Below, piece after piece: positions 1 through 10,077 of a stretch of DNA of 64,000 nucleotides. How positions within the stretch are numbered: the first letter of the stretch is position 1; each line of letters opens with the position of its first letter. The translations under genes and the position numbers were made by a program. Source of the DNA: Leptodontidium sp. MPI-SDFR-AT-0119 (lineage: Eukaryota > Ascomycota > Leotiomycetes > Helotiales > Leptodontidiaceae); assembly GCA_020726505.1 (NCBI GenBank), contig JAHLEZ010000017.1, positions 558,001 through 622,000 of the forward strand. Reading direction: 5' to 3'. The notes below the pieces were generated by a model that saw only the letters and a program-made list of their open reading frames with translations, did not search any database and was not told where the DNA came from.

Positions 1-10
1 TATCAACAAC

Positions 11-1139
11 ATGTTGCTCGTTGCCGCAATCTTCCTGCTCATCTTGGCTTTAGCCGTCATTCTTGCTACTCAACGTCTTCCCTCCCTCCATCCATGGACA
101 CGATGCTGGCAACAGACCTCCCTCCGAACAACCAAACAACCACCATGTGACGCCGAGACCAAGATCCTTCAAGACGTCAAGCCCTACCAATTCCCCGCCA
201 TGAAAGAGCGAACTCATTCCCGAGTGGCAATGGGACTTAAACGTCTGGACGAGTCAAACTGGCTCACACTCGATTCAAACTACCTCCCAGAACATGCTCT
301 TCGTCTCAACTTCCTCGCCACATGTCGTTCAAATGTCATAGAATGCCTTCCAGGCTCTGAAGCCGCTTGCCAGGAAGTCCTCAACATCGTCACTTCCTTC
401 CTCTCAACACGATTCCCCCAACACTTTGCCATTATCTCCTCACCATCAGGGCCGAAGATCATCAACCACCTCACAGATGAAGTCTATCCTATTGGACCCT
501 CATGTCCCAACCCCTTAGAAGTAGCCGCCAAGCTCTCCATGGAAGACTTCAACATTCTCTTGAGAAATCCCGAGACAGGAGAATATCACCTCCAAGCTTC
601 CGCCACCCTATTTCCCGCCGGATGGAAATTGCAGGAGAGAATCGGTACCACCATGGCGAATCTACACAAGCCCGTTCCTGGATGGAAGCAGAATCTCGGC
701 AGCAGTGTAAACAGGTTCGTCATCTCCCTTCTTATCTGCAGAACTGTTTACTAATAGTAACACTAGATATTTCGATCACCTTTCCCACAAAACAGCTATG
801 GAACGCACGAATGTCTTTATACAGACAACACCCCATCTCTTCCAAGACGCTCCTGAGAGCGCGCCAAACATCGTCCTCACCATCGACGACCTGAAGATCA
901 GAAGAGAACGACAGACGTTCACACGCTTAGAACACAGCGGAGCCGTGTTATTCACTGTCAGGACTTTCATGGAGCCCTTGACTCAACTGGGAGATGATGA
1001 GTTGAGAGCTCTGAGGAGTCAGGTGTTGGGGTGGGAGGAGGAAGTTAGGGTTTACAAGGGTGGTGACATCTGGGGCCCGCTCTTGATGGAATTATGCGAG
1101 GAGAGATTAGGACCCGTTGAGGTCAAGACGGAGTGTTGA
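11..1139 (+). CDS. DUF3445 / heme-dependent oxidative N-demethylase-like protein
   Basis: Two exons, 11..714 and 767..1139, give 358 residues. The 52-nt intron (donor GTTCGT, acceptor CACTAG) joins ...SSVN-R-YFDHLS... in frame. Residues 2-19 are a hydrophobic N-terminal anchor or signal. The body has the family hallmark HSRVAMGLKRLD followed by WLTLDSNY, and a C-terminal half with FIQTTPHLF, RQTFTRLEHSGAVLFTVRTF and an L-GDDELRALRSQ helix. These match DUF3445 (PF11927), related to the alpha subunit of heme-dependent oxidative N-demethylase. Fungal members are often mislabelled mannosyltransferases. The substrate is unknown; membrane anchoring suggests the ER. The ATG at 11 is the only start seen, but sequence before position 1 is not visible, so an upstream exon cannot be excluded. 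Confidence 0.85.
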
Positions 1140-1212
1140 TGTCTGTGAGTGAGTGGCTCTATACGTCAGGCGTTCCGAGAAATGGGGTTGGGAACATTAG
1201 GTAGGAGTTCAA

Positions 1213-1252
1213 GGGAATGCTAGGGAATGCTAGGGAATGCTAGGGAATGCCA
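1213..1252. repeat. 10-bp tandem repeat GGGAATGCTA, about four copies
   Basis: Downstream of the DUF3445 gene the decamer GGGAATGCTA is repeated three times and followed by a fourth copy changed to GGGAATGCCA. It is probably a simple minisatellite in the 3' flank. No hairpin or coding role is evident. Confidence 0.8.
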
Positions 1253-2410
1253 GGCCCAACCAAGGAGGGAACTATTATACCACCATTTGATTTATGGACA
1301 AACAAACAAGGGGTTGGGCTTTTAATTTTTTCTTTCTTTTTCAAAAAGGATAAAGACAAAACGGGATACTCAAAATATAGCTAGAGCGATCGATATATGA
1401 GCTTAGATATAATCCAACGCTGGTTTTCCTCACAATTTTGCTATTCATGTCCCTCTTTCCGTACGGTCTAGATCTCTGATCTCTCATGCAGTACCTAGGC
1501 GAGACTCTCGGAGCGATATATCCCTCGAGGTCGATTCTACTGAATCGCATAATTAGTAAACAATCCTATCCTCGAGTCAATACTCAATCGTGCATGAACC
1601 CAACCAGGAGGAACCTCTCTCGTGAAACAAACCAACAGCTACCCACAAAAATCCCACCAGGATGCAGCTCCAAGCGCTGTCAGTGCTCCAGGCGCTCTTC
1701 GCGCTCCCAGCCACCGAGAGCTCCGATTGCAAAGCCCTGTCGCGGGGTCGATGGACCAGGTTCCCCGCTGGCCGCTGGGCAAGTTTGCCGAGACTTGAGC
1801 TGAGCTCCAGCTGTGCTCGCGTTCACGCTCACTTCACCGAACCCCTCGTTTACAGAGGTACGTATTGGATTGTGAAGCCGAGGGAAGCCGAGCAGCAAGC
1901 ATACATATGAGATACGGACTGTTGCCAAGGTACAGTAGTAAACTCTATATCTATCATACGTATACCATCCTAGTCTTACATCCGAAACAGATCCCACTTC
2001 TTGTCTCGCACCTGACAGACAGATAATCTATTTCGGCCTTCCTTGAACGAAAGTCTACTTTGGGTGTGGCGTGGTGTTTGTGTGTATGTTTGTGTCTAGA
2101 GGAAGACAAGTCTTTGGGTTATTGTGATCCAATCGAAACCAAACGACGGGAAACGGATACGAAGGACGAAGGAGGTGAGGTGTTGGATGGTGGTGGCGTG
2201 GCTACATACCTTACCAAAGTACCTGCTGACGACGGGTCCAGTGAAAAATGAGACATCAAGATCGGAAGAGAGCTATTCGGATAGCAGGTTCGTGACCTCT
2301 CATCTTCTATCTTTCCCTTTCCCTCCCTCTATTCAGTAGTCTGCAGACGGGTCTCCTCCAGTACAGGGTTATCCGACCAACCAGTAAATAAATCCCCTTG
2401 CCCTAGGAGC
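1253..2410. other. Intergenic, no supported gene
   Basis: About 1.2 kb between the DUF3445 gene and the DUF1446 gene. Only short open frames of 60-105 codons occur, overlapping on both strands with no domain, signal peptide or coherent splicing. It probably holds the promoter, and possibly a missing first exon, of the downstream DUF1446 gene. Confidence 0.5.
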
Positions 2411-2463
2411 GGAATGGATGGCTCCATTTACAGACCCATTGAATAAAGGCAGTAGGGAAGAGA

Positions 2464-4670
2464 TTGATCTCTCCAAAAGTCCGAAAGTACCGTATTGACA
2501 AGCCCACTACCACAGGAGCATCGGGTAGTGCCTCAGACCGCCGCCATGCTTTCGCCTCCCTGGCTGCAAACTACCCCTCTGACCCGGTAGACGTGATAAT
2601 CGGGGATGTGAGTCCTCCCCCTCCCCTGTCTCTCTACAGTATCCACCTGCAGCTAACATAGCTAACAATGGGGCAACAGTGGATGTCTGAAGCGAATATG
2701 ACTTCGCTTGCAGTGAAATCGTCTGCAGCAAATCCAGGTTCAAGCTCGGATTCAGATTCAGATTCGGGTTCAAGTATAAATACGAATACAGGCGACGTGG
2801 CTTATGAGCGGACATTCCTCTCGTCCTTATCTCCAGCTCTAGAGAATATCGTGAAGTATGGGATTAAAGTCGCGGTCAATGCCGGTGGATCCGATACGGA
2901 AGGGCTGTGGAGAGAGGTGGTGCAGATGGCGAAGAGGAAGGGGATAGAAGGACGAGTGAATGTTGCGTGGATAGAGGGCGATGATGTGCTTGGTATTGTG
3001 AGGGAGAAATTGAATTGTTCTTCTTCGCGAGGGGAGGGGAGGAGTAAATGGCAGAGGATGCGGAATGCGGAGATTAAAGAGGGGAGGTTGAAGGGTTGGA
3101 AAGTATTTGATGCGTGGATGGAGGGGGCCGAGGTTGGGGATGACGTGAGGGCTTTTCTTGCAGAGGAGAAGGAGAGAGAAAAGAATGGGAGTCGGAGTGA
3201 GGATTGCGAGAATCTTTGCACGGGGGAGAAACTTCGGGATTGGGCGTTCAAGGATGAGATTATCGGCGCGCAAGCCTACCTTGGTGGGATGGGTATTGCG
3301 AAGGCGTTTAGAGAGGGTGCGGATATTGTTGTTTGTGGGAGGGTGTCGGATGCAAGTCCTGTTATTGGAGCTGCTGCTTGGTGGCATGGATGGGAGGCTG
3401 ATGATTTCGAGGCGCTGGCTAAGGCATTTGTTGCTGGACATATGATTGAATGCTCGACCTACGTTTGTGGTGGGAATTTCAGCGGATTCAGAGATCTCGA
3501 AGCGAGTGGTAAAGGGGGGTGGTTGAACCCCGGATTCCCAATTGCTGAGATTGGGAAAAGTGGTGAGGTGGTAATCACGAAACAGAAAGGGACTGGTGGA
3601 ACAGTGAGCGTAGACACATGCAAAGCACAGCTGTTGTATGAGATTCAAGGGCCGTGGTATTTCAACAGTGATGTTACGGCTGTGTTGGAAGACATCGCAT
3701 TTGAGCAGCTAAGTACAGACCGCGTTGCCTTAACAGGCATAAAATCTCAACCTCCACCGCCAACAACAAAAATCGGCATTACTGCGAGAGGCGGCTTTCA
3801 GGCCGAGGTGCACTATTTCTTGGTCGGGCTTGATATTACAACCAAAGGTGAGATGTTGGAGAGGCAGATACGGGATGCCTTAGGAGATACAAGCAGGTTC
3901 CATGTCCTGAAGTTCACACTGAATGGTACTGCGGCGGAGAATCCAACAGACCAAAATTCGGCCACGGTCGATTTCAGAATCTTTGCCCAGGCTAGGAAGA
4001 TGAAGGATATCTCGACCGACAAATTCCTCAGGCCGGTTATCGATCTGATCATGAGCACGTATCCTGGAGCGACGTTCCATCTCGATATTCGTCAAGGATT
4101 CCCAAAGCCAGTCCAAGAGTACCACGTAGCGCTCTTGCCGCAGTCTGATATCCGCCAGGTCGTACACATGCACGACGGAAAGGATTTTGGGATCGAGCCT
4201 CCGAGAACAACCAAAGTGTTTCCAACACAGCAGCCGAGTCAGGCTTCGACTGCTGTCGCTGTGAGAGATTTAGGCGAGACGGTTCGTGGACCATTGGGCT
4301 GGCTCGTACACGCGAGGTCTGGTGACAAAGGCTCCAACGCCAACGTTGGATTTTGGGTAAGACATCAAGACGAGTACGACTGGCTCCGATCGTTGTTGAG
4401 TGTCGATGCCATGAAGGAGCTTTTGGCAAAAGAGTACAACGGAAAGAAGATTGTATGTCGCTTTCGCTTGCGGTCCAGCCATGCTAATAATTCCAGGACC
4501 GATTCGAGTTACCGAATATTTGGGCCGTCCATTTCCTACTCCATGATCATCTCGATCGAGGAGTGAGTTGCTCAAGTACTTATGATTTCTTAGCGAAGAA
4601 TGTTGCCGAGTTCCTACGAAGTCGATACGTCGATTTGCCAAAACGATTTCTGAATCGCGGAAAGCTGTAA
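2464..4670 (+). CDS. DUF1446 / AtuA-type protein (5' end unresolved)
   Basis: Exons ..2607, 2680..4452 and 4497..4670. The first junction joins VDVIIGD to WMSEANMTS; the second (44-nt intron) joins NGKKI to DRFELPNIWAVHFLLHD, both standard DUF1446 blocks. The protein has the ASGSASDRRHAFASLAANYP start, GIKVAVNAGGSDT, DIVVCGRVSDASPVIGAA and the C-terminal domain GWLVHARSGDKGSNANVGF. DUF1446 is related to bacterial AtuA of acyclic terpene utilisation; the fungal role is not known. Length is about 700 residues. Problem: the conserved N-terminus has no in-frame ATG (in-frame stop at 2440, first usable codon TTG at 2464). An ATG at 2418 lies in another frame and would need a 37-nt intron (2477ff to a CCACAG acceptor) to connect. 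Either a short intron, a distant exon or a frameshift is involved. Confidence 0.8.
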
Positions 4671-4722
4671 ATGTGTCGGATTGCGAGCAGGCTCCAAAGA
4701 AAGATTCCTGAAATACACCCGG

Positions 4723-5223
4723 TCAATGTTTCTCTGACACAAGTGTTGCCTCGTCACTGTCCGCCAGGCTCTCCGCGTACGGATTGTCAAGGTCGCTTTT
4801 GGCGAGGCTGATCACAAATCCTTGTACGCCCATAGCAATTCGGTATCCAGCCAGGCCAAGCAGGGCGATTATGACCAGAATGAGGTTGATTATCGCTAGG
4901 AATACCAAAGGGATCGTGTGCCATAGTTGAACCCGTCTTAGGGGGCATCCTCTTGGTTTTGTGGTGTCAGCATCCCCATCGGCTTGGAACATGCCGGTCA
5001 TGATGAACCGAAGTGGACATTTCTTTGGCCCGGGTGGAGGAACAACAACGGTGTCTGTTGAAGATGATGATACTGATTCGGTGTCGGTGTCTTTGTCTTT
5101 CTTGCTCTTCTTGCTCTGCGAGCTCTGCGAGATGATGATATCCGAATGCCTCCGGGCACGGGAGTTGGCGTAGTGCTTTTCTTTCTTGGACGAAGCCATG
5201 CTTGAACTCGGAAGACTGGACAT
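4723..5223 (-). CDS. Small single-pass membrane protein, unknown function
   Basis: An intronless 166-codon frame. The N-terminal half is hydrophilic and low-complexity: a KKEKHYANSRARRHSD segment, then a Lys/Asp/Ser tract and a Ser/Thr tract, then PPPGPKKCPLRFIMTGMF. One strong transmembrane helix lies at about residues 107-132 (IPLVFLAIINLILVIIALLGLAGY), followed by a short tail of about 30 residues ending SEKH. It is convergent with the DUF1446 gene, 50 bp from its stop. I do not recognise the family. The clean membrane segment and sensible start support a real gene; a longer model with an upstream exon cannot be excluded. Confidence 0.55.
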   Translation of the reverse strand: MSSLPSSSMASSKKEKHYANSRARRHSDIIISQSSQSKKSKKDKDTDTESVSSSSTDTVVVPPPGPKKCPLRFIMTGMFQADGDADTTKPRGCPLRRVQLWHTIPLVFLAIINLILVIIALLGLAGYRIAMGVQGFVISLAKSDLDNPYAESLADSDEATLVSEKH

Positions 5224-6376
5224 CTAATGTGCTTCCAGGCGTAGGTAAATGGGGGTGATATAGCCAGCGATGGGCTCTGGAACTCGTCATGGATTCAGCT
5301 GCGGGGTTGTCGGGTGATACGAGCAGGCGCATTATATAAGACTCGGACTATCATTAAGTCTTAGTGTCTGATGATGCCTGAAACAAAAAGAAGCCAAGTC
5401 CAGTGACCACCTAGATTCCATAAGGCTGTCACATCGTAATCTTGTGTGTGTGAGATAACCAAACTCAAACCAGGTCCTAGATGTGCGGCCCGGGCAGTCG
5501 TATGCGACGTGGCAGCAATTGACCAGCTTTCCACCCACCATCAGAACATCAACGGCTCGTGAAGAAGTTTCAGCAACAGTTCGATCAAGCTCGAGATCCT
5601 GGAAGTTGGAACCCCACGTTCCCGTGGGCTTGCAGCGACCAATGATCGGGAAGATGTTGGGGTGGTGGTGAGAGCTGCTGCAAGCCTTCGATTGGGCTCT
5701 CCAACAATAGCTGCCCAACCATATGACTCGCTATTAATTCAAGGTACATCAACATCACTATTCGACAATGGATGAAGGTGGGTACGAGCTGTGGTCCACT
5801 CGGACAGCTCCCCATAATCGTACAGGATGGAGATGGCTTGAAGAGCTGAAGCTTTGGTATCTTTGAGGGAAAGGTAGCTTGATTGCTAAGAACCCGGGCT
5901 TTCGGACTACGCCAAAGCTCACAGAATGGAAATCTCCATAGCTTTTCTTGCGACTTTGTTAAGTGAGCCTAGATGTTGCCTCGATATGGCTGCTTGGATC
6001 GTCCACTAACTTGCTGATGTAAGAGCCCGGCAATAGCATGAGCAAGAGATTTATAAGAGAGAAAGAATGAACGAATAGAGACTTTATAACATATGGAGCA
6101 TCCTGACCTGAAATGACTACACATATTGAAAAGAGGAAGTGCTTGTTTTGGTTTGTTTGTTGCTTTCGCGACGTTGGAGCACATCGAAGCTTGGAGCTCA
6201 GGCCACCCAACGGTCCTTGCTTCGGCAATCAGGGACGTCACTGGTTGAGTTGAGCTTGAGCTTGAGCTTCATCTCCAACCCCTCATGAGCATTTCTACAG
6301 CACCAAAATAACGGCAACGACACCTGCACACCTCTACTAAATCTGCACTGCTCTGGCAGAGCATCCAAGTCTCGCC
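5224..6376. other. Intergenic, divergent promoter region
   Basis: About 1.15 kb between the divergent genes at 4723-5223 and 6377-7609. Open frames here are short and lack recognisable features. A GAGCTT/GAGCTTGAGCTT direct hexamer run occurs near 6250, about 120 bp before the downstream start. No RNA gene was seen. Confidence 0.5.
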
Positions 6377-7609
6377 ATGGTGCTTGAAAATGCCTCGGAA
6401 TCAAGTGGACAGGATTCGTTCCAAGACAGTGCACCCTCATCAGACGACGACCCATACGCCAGCTCGAATTCCGGCGGACAGAACACAGCTAGCACTTACA
6501 AAGTCGACACCAGCAAGCTACCTAAGCCTCTACCATTCGTCGGTGCATTAGTCGGGTATACCGACGAGTTGATGTCGAAAGCTCTTACAGCGAAGATAGC
6601 GAATGGTTCACAGATTCTACACCGGCCGCTCTCACAGGAGGAAGTCGATGCATTCGCCTACTGGACTGCGAAGCAGGTATCCATACTGTCATATGGGGTG
6701 CCTATTGGAATTGGCGGAGGATTATGGAGGTGTTACACTACGGCAGATACATTTCGAATGCCATTCTACAAACCGAACCTCGAGACGTTCAATTCGCAAG
6801 CTTTCCCTCCAAAACTGGCCATTTTGAAGGGTAACAACGCCTTCTACGCATGGCATGCTGTCAGAATGGCCTTATATGGCGGGTTGGGTCATATGCTTGG
6901 ACAATTGTTCTTTGGTTCATATTCCATGACTGTTGCCACTGTAGGGGAATTGGGAGATAAGAGGCTAAAGCCGTTCATAGACGCGGTTAAGGCGCAGGCT
7001 GCGAAACAGAGGGGTTCCTTACCGAATACTTCAGGGCAGCCTGGAATAGGACAACAGCAAGGGGCCGGTGTACAGAGTAGACAGCAAGATGATGCAATTC
7101 CAGGGAGTATGCCGACAGGAGAGCAAAGCCCCGACCCAAGCTGGGGAAGTATGAGCGAGAACAAACAACCAGCAGCACAGCCAAAACGATGGCCTCAGTC
7201 GAGACCTGTACCTGCACCTGCATCAACGCCAGTGGAGGAGAGCTCTGATCAGCCCTTTGGCATATTCGACGACGCTTCACCTACAGGCGGACAAGGTGTA
7301 CAGGCAGATATCAGAGCGGCGCCAGTGGTATCACAAGGCGGTTCTGCTTGGGATAGGATACGAAGGGGCGAACAATCTAATACCCAGGCATCCAGTCCCA
7401 ATACTGGTGCCCAACAAACCTCAAATAGGAATGCTTGGTCCAGAGTGCAAAGGGATGGATCAGCCACGAATGATGGTTACTCATACACCAAGACTGAAGA
7501 TGGGGATTTGTCGAAGGGAGAGGCACAGAAGGACTTTGATGCGAGGGTAGAGCGCGAGAGGAGGGGTGGCGATTTTGTCAAAGGAAACGGAGACCAAAAG
7601 CGATGGTAG
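6377..7609 (+). CDS. Conserved fungal membrane-associated protein, unknown function
   Basis: A single 410-codon exon, with the start in a good context (gccATGG). Residues 1-45 are acidic and Ser-rich. Residues about 50-210 form a conserved-looking core: KPLPFVGALVGYTDELMSKA, LSQEEVDAFAYWTAKQ, two hydrophobic stretches (ILSYGVPIGIGGGLW and RMALYGGLGHMLGQLFFGSY) and FPPKLAILKGNNAFYAWHA. The last 200 residues are Gln/Pro/Ser-rich, apparently disordered, and end in a charged DFDARVERERRGGDFVKG segment. The pattern suggests an organelle membrane protein with a soluble tail, but I cannot assign a known family. Related fungal proteins sometimes carry an unrelated glucanase label; nothing in the sequence supports that. 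Confidence 0.75.
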   Translation: MVLENASESSGQDSFQDSAPSSDDDPYASSNSGGQNTASTYKVDTSKLPKPLPFVGALVGYTDELMSKALTAKIANGSQILHRPLSQEEVDAFAYWTAKQVSILSYGVPIGIGGGLWRCYTTADTFRMPFYKPNLETFNSQAFPPKLAILKGNNAFYAWHAVRMALYGGLGHMLGQLFFGSYSMTVATVGELGDKRLKPFIDAVKAQAAKQRGSLPNTSGQPGIGQQQGAGVQSRQQDDAIPGSMPTGEQSPDPSWGSMSENKQPAAQPKRWPQSRPVPAPASTPVEESSDQPFGIFDDASPTGGQGVQADIRAAPVVSQGGSAWDRIRRGEQSNTQASSPNTGAQQTSNRNAWSRVQRDGSATNDGYSYTKTEDGDLSKGEAQKDFDARVERERRGGDFVKGNGDQKRW

Positions 7610-7776
7610 TGGTGGCATGTACAATATGATTTGTTCAAAGTAAGTAGTATGTAGCTGGAGTTCAGGGATTCAAGATGGATGCATTTGTCTCTCCCCATTT
7701 CTCGTCAAAGTGTCTCCTCTTATTCACCCTTTCGTCTTCTCCTTGTCCATCTCAATTCAAAAAATACCAACCAAAA

Positions 7777-8205
7777 TCAGTCCACCCTAGCCTTCCAATC
7801 AGGCCAAACATAATCCGGAGATCGTCTTTTGCCAGAACACTCCGTCACCCATATAATGGCCCAGGCAAAACCAACCAGTAAGGCCTGAACAAGCACCAGC
7901 ACCCAGAATTTCCCACTACGCGTTTCACCAGGCATAACAACACCCATAAACACCAACGGTATAAATGAAGCAACGAGCATACACGGCAGGAAGAAGAACA
8001 CGAATCCCTGATACACCTGCAAGCGGGGAGGACCAGATGTGAAGAGGCCATACTGGTCGGAAATCATGAGGTACTTTGACTGGATCTCGTAGCCCCTTTG
8101 GCCGATTGAGAGGAGTGTCGGGTTAAGGGTGTTGGAAGCGGATACTTGGGGTTCGAATATTTCTTGGAGGGTTCGGAGCATGTTGCTGAGGAGGCTGAGA
8201 AACAT
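7777..8205 (-). CDS. Small two-helix membrane protein, unknown function
   Basis: An intronless 142-codon frame, convergent with the preceding gene. Residues 1-65 are amphipathic (LLSNMLRTLQEIFEPQVSAS then IGQRGYEIQSKYLMISDQYG). Two hydrophobic helices follow: VYQGFVFFFLPCMLVASFIPLVFMGVV (about 65-90) and FWVLVLVQALLVGFAWAIIWV (about 98-120). The tail is short, basic and Trp-rich. This looks like a small ER or mitochondrial protein. No family is recognised, and a missing upstream exon is possible. Confidence 0.5.
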   Translation of the reverse strand: MFLSLLSNMLRTLQEIFEPQVSASNTLNPTLLSIGQRGYEIQSKYLMISDQYGLFTSGPPRLQVYQGFVFFFLPCMLVASFIPLVFMGVVMPGETRSGKFWVLVLVQALLVGFAWAIIWVTECSGKRRSPDYVWPDWKARVD

Positions 8206-8807
8206 TTTAAATTTGGCGACGCTGTGATATAAAGCCTTTAATTGTAGCTCGAGAATGTGGGTCTAACTGATGTTGAGTTGCAGAGGCATGTGAGACTTTT
8301 GAATAAGGATGTACCAGCTCTGAGCAAAGATCGTTTGGAGGATAAAATTGTAGAGGTCGTGGTAATTTAGGACGGATCACACTTTAGCGTCCATAGTCCA
8401 ACCCAACCGGACACTTAATGAACCAGTATTGTACCATCCGTACTAGCGAGTTAGTTCCGAGAAAATGGCAGGCGAAAGTACTTTTGGGCATCCGTAATAT
8501 AAACGTGGTGTTTTGAGATCCAAATTATAATAATGTGTTGTTGGCTGACCTCAACCTAACGAAGAAATGAGAGTGCTACTCAGAAAAGAGCCATTCGGTC
8601 AGTGACGCCAAGTTCCCGAGTCCTCACACTGAGTTTCAGTGGCCATGCAGATTTTTGTGCTGTCTGTTTTATTGATTGGTGAAGTGCAGCTGGGGTATTC
8701 ACAGTAGGGGCAGCTGCAGCCTCATCTTGACCACAAAAAGAAGGACTCAAAGATTCAGCTCGCGCTGTGGGAGATGTGCTTTTCAAGTTGTGATTGACAA
8801 AATTGGG
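8206..8807. other. Intergenic, no supported gene
   Basis: About 600 bp upstream of both the small membrane protein (minus) and the NLR relic (plus). It is AT-rich with only short open frames. I see nothing recognisable. Confidence 0.5.
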
Positions 8808-9951
8808 ATGGATCCTATCACTATTGCTGCTTCTGCTACGGCACTTCAAAAGCTCTCTATAGCGGAGTGGAAATTATCAAGAATGCAAACACTACATTGT
8901 TACAGTGAGTCAACGTGCCATTTTGGTCGATGTTAGATCGAAATTTTCTGTTCTTGAAAGTGCGCTGGCCTTACGGCTAACTTGACTAGGCTTCAGAGCG
9001 AGGTGGATCCTTTGCAGCCTGGTCTTGAGAGTATCGAATCGACATTCCAGAGTAGTGAAGTCATTTAACTGTGCACAAGGCAAGTGCAGAAGCCTGTCAT
9101 TCTTACTTCTTGATAAGCGAATGCCCATTTTCAAATAGAGTCCTCGATGGGAAAGCTTATTCTACGGTCTTCATGGTTTATCAATCCCTTCCTGGACCTT
9201 CATCGGTAATTCATAGCCAATACTGATCCATTATTCATCAAAATCCTGTCTGACAACGGATACGATATCAACAACAAAAAAACGTATTCCGAGGCTCTCA
9301 GTTGGGCTTCGAGAGAAAAACCGCGATCGGTCATACGATTACTACTCAAATGGGGGACAGACATCAATGCGAGGAACAAAAACGGCGAAACCACGCTCTT
9401 TTACGCGTGCATAAACGGATTCGAAGACATCGCGAGCAGATTAATGGACCAAGGAGCAAGCATCAAAGAGAGCACTGGGCCCCATACTCAAGATATTCTA
9501 ATATGTAGCCTCAGACACGAGGCTGTTCTGGACCTTCTCCTTGACCGCATGGCTGAAATAGAAACCCCAGATCCTCGGCTATCAATTTGTCTCATCGCTG
9601 CCGCAAAGCACAATTGCATAGGAGCAGTCAGAATTCTACTTGCCAGAGGAGTTGAAAATCCATTGCAGAAAGCTTCTGGGGCCGGGAACCTCGAGATTGT
9701 ACGCTTCTTGCTGGATGCTGGGCCCACACCGCCAGACGACCACACAACTTCAAATACACACCGCTGATGTCAGCTGCGGCTGGAGGGCACGTACAAGTTA
9801 TACGGTTGCTTTTGGAACGAGGCGCTGATCCCAAGGTAACGGGCAGCGAAAAATTCCTGACTGCTGTAGACGTAGTAAGGCAGCACAATCATCCCGAAGC
9901 CGTCAAGGTATTAGAGGCAGCGGGAGCGGCGAACTGGGCTCTCAAGGCATA
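8808..9951 (+). pseudogene. Decayed NLR-like ankyrin-repeat gene
   Basis: The ATG at 8808 begins MDPITIAASATALQKLSIA, the usual start of fungal NLR N-terminal domains. The frame then shifts near 8866 to VEIIKNANTTLLQ. A candidate intron (GTGAGT near 8903 to CTAACTTGACTAG near 8990) leads to RLQSEVDPLQPGLESIES, which soon hits TAA near 9066. No NACHT or ATPase motifs follow. From about 9247 a 160-codon frame encodes ankyrin repeats (SVIRLLLKWGTDINARNKNGETTLFYACINGF, GAVRILLARG, LEIVRFLLDAG). This breaks near 9745, and the last repeat continues in another frame (YTPLMSAAAGGHVQVIRLLLERGADPK) to a stop at 9950. With at least three frame or stop lesions and no central ATPase, it is probably a dead allorecognition-type gene. 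Confidence 0.7.
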
Positions 9952-10077
9952 GTAGGTCTTTGATGTATCCCGATACTTCAGATCTCTAAACAACCGTTAT
10001 GTATTAATTTATTCTTGGTTCTCCACAAGGGGTCATCCACTTCGAGTTCTTCCGGTACAGTCCTGATACCATCCATC

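Noticed and set aside
2839..3648. 269-codon minus-strand frame opposite the DUF1446 gene
   Set aside because: The plus strand has clear conserved DUF1446 blocks throughout. The antisense frame is Pro/His-rich noise from codon bias.
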